In this document: positions 25,101 to 37,100 of the stretch, piece by piece
How positions within the stretch are numbered: the first letter of the stretch is position 1
Layout: every line of letters starts with the position of its first letter
Origin: Dicaeum eximium
Lineage: Eukaryota; Chordata; Aves; Passeriformes; Dicaeidae
Direction of reading: 5' to 3'
NCBI GenBank assembly: GCA_013396995.1
Contig: VWZP01002200.1
Location: forward strand, 124,001-188,000
DNA: 64,000 bases
Made by a program: the position numbers and the translations under genes
Notes under the pieces: model-generated
What the model saw: the letters and a program-made list of their open reading frames with translations, nothing else
Databases searched by the model: none
Told to the model about the DNA's origin: nothing

Positions 25101-28100
25101 ATTAATAAAAGGTATTTCAAATTCACTTTTTAATGTTATTTTAAAACATTTTTTGAGCGTTGTACTTAAGAGACAAGAAATGAAATTATAACAGAAGAGT
25201 TCAGATAGTTGTCTTGGTTTACTTAATTTCTCTCTAGTTTGTAACTGATCAACAGCTGTTGATGTCTTAACAGGCACCTTTGCAGATCCATGTTGCCATG
25301 CTTGCCTTGAACCACTTCCAGGAGAACTTTGATCGTGGACCAGACATTGGGTAAAGCAGCAGTTCTGTGTTTGCCAAGCCTTGAATCAGACAGATCTCTC
25401 CTTTTTGTGTAGTTACTGGCTGCTGTGCAGCATGGTACCTTCCCTGTCTGGTACCTGATAAACCACGTAGAAATGGAAAGATGAAAAATGTTACCTGATG
25501 TGTGTCTGGGTGTGTAGAAAGGCTTTCCCAATATTGCAGTGACACTTTCTGGGCCCAGGTAGACAGGAGATAATTCTGGAGGAAGGCCTTCTCTGTTGTA
25601 GTTTTTTCACATTGTGGGACTGATACAGAAAAGTTGTTTCAGTGATCCTGAATTATCTTGTAGTTCATGGATATCTGAATGATTTGGGTTTAATTTTCAG
25701 TGTTTTTCATCAGCTGTAGTTCTTGATGTGTGTAATTTTGAGTTAAATGAGACAAAATTACTTAAAAAGTATAAATCTTTAGACTGTACTTGCACATGGG
25801 CTTTTCCACGGAGACTCCTGTTCTTGAGCTAACCCTCACATTTAGAAGTATATCTTGAATATTCACTGTTAAGGATAATGTGAGATTACCAACTTCCTAC
25901 TGTATCCATTGCTTTTTTCTTCCATTGATTGCATTTCTAGAAGAACTCTGGAATGTTTAAGTTATCATTATTTTTTCTGCCCTGGTGTCTAGATGCCTTC
26001 AAGATGCTGAGGAAATGCTGAAAATAGCCATGTCTATAAGTGAAACACTGGAAAGCAAAGTGAGTAAGGAATTATTGTCATCATGAGTCACTTTTTTTTG
26101 TGCTCATTTACTTGCCTAAAAGTCATGCTTTAGTTGTTGGTCCTTGTTCTAGCCTTGAATCTATCTTTAGATAGATCAGCTGGCTGTCTGAAGGCCATGT
26201 GAGGAAACAGAATGGGATTTCAGCATGGGTTCAACTGAATGTTGACCTGACATGGAGGCTGATCTTGTGGGGATGTGAATCCAGTTTTTAGACAAACATG
26301 TGACAAATACAGGGTATATGGTGGATCTGTCTTGGCTGGAAACTTGTTTGCTAGTCAGAGTGAAATAATCTGTCTTTTACTGAAGAATAATGGTCCATGA
26401 AACTGTCAAACACTGACTTGTTCACTGAGGAGGTAAACCTCTTCCTGTGTCTTACTTTTCAGCCTCAGGTGAATGGAGATGTGGTGAAATGGCTGTCTAG
26501 AACTGCTCAGGGATTTCTACCTCCTTTGGCTGCAGCAGTGGGTGGTGTTGCTAGCCAGGAAGTCCTGAAAGCAGTAACAGGAAAATTTTCTCCATTGCAG
26601 CAGTGGGTAAGGCTGTCTTGGTTTTTGGATGGTTATTTTGACATTTTATGATTGGATAGTTGTGTGTAAATGCTGTATGATCAGAGTAAACTGAACAACT
26701 TCTATAACATGGAACTTAAAAAAAAAAAGATCTTCAGAGTTACTTATGGAGAGATAACATGCCTGTCAAAAGTCAAAAACTTGCAGTTCACCTGTGAGTA
26801 AATGTTTTTTCCCCCCTTGTGTGCAAGTGCTTTTTCCTGTCCACTAAAATTGTGAAGTGAACTGTAGGGTACCAGATGCTGCGTAGTCTTCCATTGACAG
26901 TAAAAACTTAGTGCTTCTAAATTTCTAGACTCTGTTGTTCATACAAAATAGTTAGTTTTTAAATTAAAATAACATGAATGTTTTTCACAGGTTTTTATTG
27001 GATTTTTTCTTTTTTTCATTTTTTTTACAGCTATATATAGATGTTTTAGACATTGTAATGCCTCTAGAGAAGGTGGCCTCTGAGGAGTTTCTCCCACGGT
27101 AAATAACTACAAGCTGCTGGCTTATGTACTGTTCACATCTGAGTCTCAAGCAGGCACAGATGTCTTTTAAAGTTAATTCAGTGCTGTTTGCTGGAGGGAC
27201 AGGTTTGGGGTTAAGAATGTGTGTCCTATTTCAGCATGAACTGGAATTACAGACTCTGTCTGACTTTCTTAGTTCATGTCAAAGTGTAGTTTGGCATCAG
27301 TGGTACTACCATGATAAATAGCATCTTGAAGTCTCCTGTTTTTGTCTCCTGTGCCTGCATAGGGGAGACAGATACGATGCCTTGAGGGCTTGTATTGGAG
27401 ACTCTCTGTGCCGGAAGCTCCATGATTTGAATGTTTTCTTGGTGAGTATGACTGACGCTGTTACACTATTTGCAAATGCTTTGTTGGTACAACTAATGCA
27501 CACTGTCCTCAAAATACATGAGGGCAGCTCTGATATGTGCCACTGCAGAATAAAAGGTCCAGAATTGCAGTGGGACTTACATTTGTTATTTCCACTTACA
27601 TTTCTGATTCTACAAATGTAATGTTCTTTAGGTTGGCTGTGGAGCAATAGGCTGTGAAATGCTGAAAAACTTTGCACTTCTTGGTGTTGGTACTGGGCAA
27701 GACAAAGGATTGGTAAGTCACCTGTTAACCTTACTTCTCATTAGAAATAATATGACAGGGAAGAATTAAGTAATTAGACTACTGAAATGGTTAAAAGCCT
27801 AAGTCTTATTTCAGGTTGATCTCTGCGCAGAGGATACAGTGGCCTTGACATAGAAGGGTGTGCAATTAGAAGCAGAATACACTTGGAGCAGTCTTGCTGC
27901 ATTTTGATTTTAAAACAAAATTTAGTGAGTCAGTATAAGCAGAGCTTTGATGTAGATGCCAATGACAGTGTTTTGTTTTGACAAGTGTTGATGGAAGTTT
28001 CATCAAGATCATTGCTCAGTGTTACACTTAAATTGTAACTTCAGCTGTTGCTTTTGCCCCTTCTGACTTAGGTTACAATTACAGATCCAGATTTGATAGA

Positions 28101-31100
28101 GAAATCCAACCTGAACAGGCAGTTTCTTTTTCGACCTCATCACATACAGGTAGGCTTTCTTATTCAGTAAATTTCTGAACAATTCAGGCTGAATTGTTTC
28201 CCTGTCCTGTGTCCCCACAGAGACCTGAACTTGTGAGTGTCTGTACTTCTGTCCAGAAAAGACTTAAAGGCTGTAATGAAATCTAGGGTTTTTTTTAAAC
28301 AGTGCCTAGAACTCCAATGGCATCCAACTCATCAGTATCAGTTCAGTAAAATTGGCTTGTCTCATCTCAGTTTGTACTGGTGTTTTTGACTAATGAAATC
28401 TCTTGAATTTGACAGTTGGATGAGAACTGTATTGTGTAAGAGCCTGCCATGGGTTACTATGTCAGAAATGCTCTACTATGCCATTGAAATTTGGGGAAAA
28501 TAAAACAACAAAAAATAGACAGTGCTGGCAGAAGTGTTCTTGATAGAGCTCAGTAGTGCTGCTGCTGATGGAACTTGACCAAAGTTGGTGTCTTCTGACT
28601 TAATTCAGTTTTCACTAAACTGGTAAATAGTTTTGAAAAAGCCCAACACGTACATTCAGTAAATGCATAACACAGAAGCTGTTAATTCCTTAGAAGCAGA
28701 GAGAACATCCCTGTACTTGCAAACATAGCACAAAATAAAAAAGGTGGCTTAGATCATGACAGCAATGCAAAGAAAGGTGGATGGATAGATAAATGGAAGG
28801 TGAACCCTGCAAGCTTTTAGAAGCTTGGGTTTATCCTCAGGCAGTCATGAGCTGCTCCCTTATTTTGAAGAAATTCTTATGAGTGGCAGCACATGGCATT
28901 AGTTTAAGTTGCTTGATAAACCATTTAAGCACTTCTGCCATGTGGTCTCAGAAACACTAAATAAAACAAAAAATAAAACTAGATTAATAATATGTTTATC
29001 ATTGAGGCAGGTATATGATTAAAAATGTCATTTATTGTATGTTTTGCATACTAACGTTTCTGTCAGTGAATTTTGTCTGATCAGTAAATGAAGTCAGTTT
29101 GTGTCCCTGTTGTTCTTTATCTTAGTATTGCTGATATCTGTATTTATGCTTTCAGAAACCTAAGAGCTACACTGCAGCAGAAGCAACTCTGAACATCAAT
29201 CCTTACATAAAGATTGATTCAGATATTAATAAAGTTTGTCCAGCCACTGAGAACACTTACAGTGATGAATTCTACACCAAGCAAGATGTGATTGTGACTG
29301 CTTTGGACAATGTTGAAGCCAGGAGATACATTGATAGGTAGGGGGTGGAAGGGAAGTAAGGGCAACTGTTAACTTTTTATGAGGGTGAGAAAACTCTGGC
29401 AGTTTTAAGTTTGAATTATTAAAGCATAAAATTCTGCATTTAAATTTACAATTAGAGATACTGACATTTACAAATAATTTCTAATGCTCATAATCCACAC
29501 ATGCTGAGGTTTATGGTATCCTGATCTAACCTGAATAGTTCTTCTTTAATCTCTTTTTTTCCTGAGTTTGGTGTAAGCTTTCCACTCTTCTAAAAGTGCC
29601 TAAAGACAACTCTGGTTGCACTCCAGTAATGTTTGCAAGGCAAGAATGTAGAGATTGTTCTGTACTCTGATAGTCTGTGTCTTTCCATGTCAGTCGTTGT
29701 GTAGCAAACCTGCGTCCTCTTATAGACTCTGGAACTATGGGAACAAAAGGACACACAGAAGTTATTGTACCTCATCTGACAGAGTCCTACAATAGTCATG
29801 TAAGTCTTTCAAGACCATTGCTCACCTTCTGTAGCTTGTTCCATGATGTCCTATGATTCTTTGATCATTTTTATGTGTCTTTCTAAAATATGTGGCTTAT
29901 TTGAGCTGCTGAAGACCAGTACTGTTAGGAAATAATTACTTCCTTTGTTTCTGAAGAAAAACTCACAGGAAATAAAATTTGAGCAGTTCTTTACAAGCAT
30001 ACATAACAGTTCTGTTTGAATAAGAAAGGGAAAATGAACCTTCAGGCTCTATCACTGATAGACACTACCTGCATTATCCCTCTGTTTTAAGTTCTTGTGT
30101 AGAAATTCACTGGTTGAGAACACCATGAAATAGTGCCATGTGGTCACAGAGACAGGATTTTGAGCACCCTGGTTGTCTCATTAGGGTCCATAAAGAAGTC
30201 TTTCTGGCCTTGAGTGATGGGGCATGTTTCATGTTAAAAGTGTACATGAATGCCAGCTGCACATCTTGGAAAAGCTGGCTGGCAATTTCACCTGTTGTTG
30301 ATGTTTCACAGTTCAGTTTTGCTTTCCAGTGTTGAGTTTAGACTATTCCTCATAAAGAAGAATTGACAATGCTAACTAGTGTTCATAACACAGATTTCTA
30401 AGCATAAAAAGCCACTTTCTATTTTATAACAGCAGAGTTTTTAACTTAGGTAGTGTACAAGTTCTTGGTGCTATTATTAGCAATTAACCTGGATAAGCCT
30501 GCATTGACTTGTTACCCTCCTTAATTACAGCGGGATCCACCAGAGGAAGAAATACCTTTTTGCACCTTGAAGTCTTTCCCAGCTGCTATTGAGCATACAA
30601 TACAGTGGGCAAGAGATAAGGTAATGGCTTAACCTTTCTGGCATTCAGCACAACTCCTGTGTGTGTTTGGAAAGGTGGGCATCTGGTATTCTTTTGCATA
30701 ATGCCATATTTGTTCTTTTTATTTTACAGTTTGAAAGTTCATTTTCTCACAAGCCTTCATTGTTTAACAAGTTCTGGCAAACCTATTCATCAGCAGAAGA
30801 AGTTTTACAGGTAAGGGAATGTTGCCAGGGTAAAATAGAGGGTTAAAACTACTGCTTTATGGATGTTGTTTCTATTTAAGGCCAGTGAGATTTGGATTAG
30901 TTTCTGACTTTTTTCAGAAAACCTGAAGACTTACTTGGCCGAGTCATTAGTTGATCATATGAACAGCATTTCTGGTGTGTCTCATAATTAAAAGCTTCTT
31001 CACCTCATGGGCTCTGTACAGGATGTAGAAATACCAGAAAGACTGAGACACTGCTAGTGTGTGATTAGTGTGTCACACTGATGTGTAACTAGCTGGGAAA

Positions 31101-34100
31101 AATGAAAGTAAGACTGAGTTTGAAGTGAGTTCAAGTAGTAATAAATGAGATTGAAATGATTTCCTTTATTTTTCTTGTGAGTCTGTAATGGCATATGGTC
31201 CAAAGGGCTGGTGGAAGTAAATGGGGAAAAAACCCCAGTGGAGAGGAGCACATAAAGGATAATATTTCATGAAGTGAACCTCTGTTTCCTCTTGCCTGTG
31301 GATTACTAAAAACATATTTACTGTTTGACTGGATTAGAAGGAATCTTGTCTGTTTTAACATTTTCATGTTTCTTTATCTAGAGAATAAAATCAGGAGAGA
31401 GCTTGGAAGGCTGTTTTCATGTTATTAAAACTCTCAGTAGAAGACCCCGAAGTTGGACTCAGTGTGTAGAACTAGCAAGAGTAAAATTTGAAAAGTATTT
31501 TAGCCATAAGGTAGGTAAGACCTATAAATGAGGTAGCACTAGACTGATGAGGATTTTAGAAAACTTGATGGTCCTAATAACAAGGTGTCCAGGTCTTCAC
31601 ACTCACTTCCGTCTCTTCATAAATAACAACTATATTTGAAACCTAAAAATGCTGCATCCCTTTCTACTGTAGCACTTCTAGGTCTTGTTTATTAACTCAG
31701 TCTTAGTACTCTGTTCAGTAGTGTCTGTGCAGTTTTCTTGGCATTTTTCCATTGTTTTCCAAAGTATCAGGGTTATCAGATGTCTTTTACTAGGCAGTGG
31801 GTTTTTGTTTCCCACACTGAACTCCTGTTACTGAGCTCACCTTTTTAACTCTGATTTTCTCAAAGATTTTTCTGAAATAAGAGCCAGTCGTTCTGACAGT
31901 CTGGTCCACAGTGTCACTTAAAGGATGTGTGTAATTTTATAGGAAGATGGGATTGGGATGTTGTAGATTAATAAACATTCCTGTGCATACAGAATCCCTG
32001 GTGGTAGTTGTCACATTGAGAAAATATTGCATTCCAAGTTGTGACTCCATATGCAAGAATCCTAAAGTGACAGTAAGGTGGGGGAGAATGCTTTGCTTCT
32101 TGGATTAAGTGCCTTGCTTGAGCTTTGTACAGATGAGGTGACATTGTAATTTCTGTTCTGTGAATCAAATGGGCAAGCACTCTTAGTCTTTAAGCTGTCC
32201 ATCTTGACAAAGGTGTTTCATGATTTTCTTAACTCTTTAAATTACTTCAGCTAGACAGGCTTGATTTAGTGTGGTCATGTCAATCTATGTGACAAATTAC
32301 TAAAGCCTCTCTGGCTTTTCCTCTAGGCTCTTCAGCTCCTTCATTCATTTCCCCTTGATACACGATTAAAAGATGGAAGTAAGTACAGATGCCCCTTTAT
32401 GCCTGTTGAAAATTCATGGCATATATCATGTTGTTGCTGCTTCTGGTTCCTTAGGATTTCATCGTAAGTCTGTTTTCCTACCAGGTTTGTTTTGGCAATC
32501 ACCAAAGAGGCCTCCTTTCCCAGTGAAGTTTGAATTTAATGATCCTTTGTAAGTATGGTACTGTCCCAGATGCATTGTATCCTATATAGGATCCCATAGC
32601 ATCCTATAAAATCCACCTTACAGCAGGAAGTGCAAGGCAGTGGCTTTGTAGCCCTAGAAGTTGGACTGGAATCGATAGGTTTAGTACACAGTCTTATCCT
32701 GTGGCAGATTTGGTGAGCTGTCAAATACTTCCACTGCAGATAATTTAACTTTCACTGACATGAGATTGGAGGGTGCTGTTCTGACAACATCAAATGTGAA
32801 ATGGCTTAGAACTTAGTCTTATATGGCTGCACAATTACTGAGTTGTTGGTGTCACACCTCCCTGCCCCCACTGTCCACATAATAAAATGCAGGATGTGCC
32901 AAATGACCTAGTGAAGGGACTACATTTCTTGTTCGTCACAATTTGGGTCTGATCTAGATGGCTTGGGTATTATGGATAATTTAAAAAATTTATGTGGTTG
33001 ATGGATTAAAAAGCTTTTATCTGCTGTATATCTAAAATTGCTTTGAGAAACTGGATCACCATTTTTTAGTTTGAGTGAAAACTGACGTCATAGTAAATAT
33101 CAAAGTAATTCTGAGATAAAGCTTTTTATCATATTGATGTCAAATGAGCATTCTCAATTGTTTGCTTGACTGCAAAGGTTAAGGAGACATGGTTTTCATT
33201 AAATAACTCTCCACTCATCAAAATTTGCTTAGTTTTGGAGAAAACTTCTGAGTCACTCAAAATGTGATATTTTGTGCTGTGTACACTGAAGGATGGAGCT
33301 TCTGTTTCTCAGTGTGTTTGTTCAAGATCTTGAATGTGATTGCAAACCTTTGGGCAACTAAAGTAGGAAAAAACAACCAAAAATTCATTCTTTTTTCTTT
33401 AGGCACTATAGTTTCATCGTGAGCACAGCAAAACTCTTTGCAACAGTGTACTGTGTTCCTTTTACAGAAAAGGTAATCCTGACTCTAACAATGTTCCCTT
33501 AACTTGGTGTTCAGTTTTGGCCTGATGTCCAGCTGCCAGTTTTTTTCAAGAGCAAATTAAAGTGATTTTTACAGTAACCTATCCTTCAGCACTGCCTGTT
33601 TGGCAGCTGCTTACACTTACTTTCTTTATTTAAATCCCTAACCTGGAGAAGAAATGAGTAGTGTATTGTATATTTTCAGTAAGCACTGAAGTTGGGAATT
33701 ATTCTTTTGATGCAATATAACTACTGAACTGAAAGAAAATCTCTTCAAGGCTTTTTTAAAAATTAGGTGTCTTAGGTATGCTGTGGAAGTTTTATTTTTT
33801 ACTGCTTACAGCCTCTGCATTGCTTATCCTTTGTTTTTGTTTGCTTTTTAATTGGACCTTCCTGTAAGTCAGTTTTGCATTTCTGTTCAGTTTTCAAGTG
33901 CTAGGCACTTCACACTGTTCTGGTTTGCTGTGGCAAATGAGTTGTCACGTGGTGTTTTAATGATGATGTTTGGCTGAAACATCACTGAATATCTGTGAGA
34001 CTTTTTGGATCTAGTATTCTTTGAAATCCTATTGTATTTACAATCTTTTTTTGGAGGCCTTTTTGAGTTGATGTGATTTAAATTGTTTTTCTTCAATACC

Positions 34101-37100
34101 ATAACAGGACTTGTCAGAAGAAACCATTTTGGGGATTATTTCATCTGTGAAGGTACCAGAGTTTAGACCTTCAAACAAAGTAAGTGTGATATTTAATTTA
34201 AAGAAAACATAAAATATTCCACAAGCAGTGTCCCACATCTCTAACTACTGCATTGATGCTAATGAGAAATAAACACAAATTAGAATGTGTTTTGGGGAAA
34301 TAAGGGTATGTAAAGGTTAGAGGGAGCCCCTGAAGAACACCTAGTTTAATCCTCTTGCTTAAGCAGGGGCAGCTAGAGCAGGTGAGCAAGGACTGTGTCC
34401 CATTGGGTTACTAATATCTCTCAGAATACAGGCTCCACAGACTCTCTCTGCTACCTGTGCCAGTGTTCAACCATCCTCACAGTTTTGTCTGGGATGTTTT
34501 TGTTTGCTTCTTTTTCTTTCAAGTATTTTTGTATGTTTCTTAGGGAATTTTATGTGCTTCAGTTTGTGCCCCTGTTCTGTCACTGGGCAGTGAAAAGGGT
34601 TTGGCTGTGCTGTCTGTACTTCCCCCCATGAGATACTTGTACACATTGATAAGATCCCACTGACCCTTGTCTTCTCCACTCTGGACCATCACAGCTCTCT
34701 CAGCTTCTCCTCCTATGAGGGATGCTCCTATCCTTTATTGTTCTTAGAAGCTCTTGGCTGGACTTGATGCAGTAAATCCATGTCTCTTTGAGCTAGGGAG
34801 GAAAGCCTACAAGGAAGACAGGAAATTTAGTACACTTGACACCTGTGCTGTATGAAATTAATGTATTTTATTACTCAAGCACTGCGCACACTTGCAGGTT
34901 GTACAGACTGATGAAACTGCAAGAAAACCAGATCATATACCTGTCAGCAGTGAGGATGAAAGAAATGCTATTTTCCAGCTGGAGAAGTCCATACTGTCCA
35001 ACGAAGCACTGGAAAGTGAGTAGTGCAAACCAGGTTCATAGTTTAGTAATATCCTGCATTTGCATTTGTCACTAGTGACATTCAGGTCTTTGGATGAAGC
35101 AGTTCTGGAATTCTGCAAGAAGTAGAGCTGATACCTAAAGCTTTCTGAAGTGCCATGCAGATACCTGTCCTGTTGCTTGACATTACCCTATGGTTCTGTA
35201 TTCCTGGAAGTTTTAGGGCTTTCTGTTACACTTGCTTGTAATTACAACAGCGATGACAGTGAGCAGGCAGCAGCAGGGAAAGGAGGGGAAGCGTGCTGGC
35301 TGCATCCCAGATGGACTGCAAGTCATTTGGGCATGAGAAAGCTGAGAGTCACTACTTAGAGCTCTCAATCTGAAATGATCCTAAATTTCTTAAGACTGTT
35401 AAGAGTCTTCCTCAGCATCTTGTGGATTTAAAATGAGGATGCTCACATCCCATTTTGTGCCTGGCCACACAAAGAGGTAACTGTGCAACAACTACATGTG
35501 AGCTTTTCTAGCTCATGGTAAGGCACCAAGCTCCAGGATGTGAAATATTTAATTTGTTAAGATTCTAGTTCCTTTAAATTATGTTTAAGACATCTTAAGT
35601 TTTCTAATAATAATTTTTGCACTTTTATTTTTTCTTTTTTATGAGCAGCTGACTTGCAAATGAAGCCCATCTCCTTTGAGAAAGATGATGATAGCAATGG
35701 GCACATAGATTTTGTAACAGCAGCGTCAAACCTGCGAGCCAAGATGTACAACATCGAACCAGCAGATCGGTTCAAAACAAAGCGCATTGCTGGAAAGATT
35801 ATTCCTGCCATTGCAACAGCTACTGCTGCAGTATCAGGGCTGGTGAGATTGATTTTTAAAATGCATATTTCTTTCTCTTACTGTTTCTTGCCTAAAACTG
35901 CTGTTGTCTAGATATTGATTACTGCTACTCTGACAGAGGCTCATTTAAAGAAATGAATTTATTTCTTATGTACCAATAGCAAAAGTCATTCTTGGTTCTA
36001 GATGTGGTTGTTGAGGAATACACGTAGTGCAGGTAGCTCAGTGTGGAGCTACAGTGCCAGCTGAAGGTTGAGCTCTGGGTGGGAGCCTCAGGCAAGAGGT
36101 CATGAACTGATGCTGACCCTTTGCACAACAAAGGCCATGGGGACCTGTGGCCCAGCTGGATGACCGGACACTCAGAGACACAGCAGGAGCTGAGGACTGA
36201 GCTGGAAGACACTGGACTGTCAAGCACAGGGACTGTAAAGGGTACAAAAGCCCAGGTAGTCCTTTGTTCAAGGCCCCTTCTCCAAGGCACCAGCTTGAGT
36301 TTTTATTCTGTTTCTACACCATGATAAAATTACTTAAAGAAACCAGAAGTCTAAGTCAGAGACTTTGCTAAGGAAAACCCAGGGTCCAGCCAGCAAGGAA
36401 ACCTTTTCTGGCTGTGAGTGTGGGATGAGTAGCAAGGCAGTGATTGAAAAGCCACCCACTGTGAAGGGGATTCAGTCCCAGGAGTCACAGTCTTCGGTGG
36501 TGTGAGTGTGGCTGCTGGAGTGGCTCCTGAATGGTCAAAAAGGAAAGTTTCCTTAACATGATGAGCCTTTGGTGCTTATATTTTTTATTTGAAGCACAGA
36601 AAGATGGGTTGGAATTCAGCATTTTGGTTTGGTTTTGGCCATTAATAATAACTTCCATCAGAATGCTGCTGCCAAGAGTAGAAAGGATCTGTTCCGTAGT
36701 AGTTCATGTTCATGCATCTCAACAGAACCTCATGCTTTGTGGAGATTGCATGAACCAAAAGGTTTTGGAAGAGGACTATATTAAGGACAGTTTTGAATGT
36801 TTTAAGTATTTGCCTTGGCTGCAACAGAATATATTTCTGTGGCACAGTGGGTTGCTTTTCCATGTTATTTACTCTGCTGATTGGACAAAGGCTGATCTCA
36901 TCAACAACTTCTTTGGTAGTTGCTGGCCTCTTAACTCACACTAGAGTTGATAACACTAAAACCTAATAAGTAAATTCTAATTTACTGCAGGTTGCACTGG
37001 AACTCATCAAAGTTGTGGCTGGCTACCCAGCTGATGCATACAAGAACTGTTTTCTGAACCTAGCCATTCCCATAATGGTCTTTACAGAAACTGCTGAAGT

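Noticed and set aside
36038..36324. Overlapping open frames on both strands in a UBA6 intron
   Set aside because: They lie in an interspersed repeat that has a second copy at 53530-54038, and they do not continue as the same protein in that copy.
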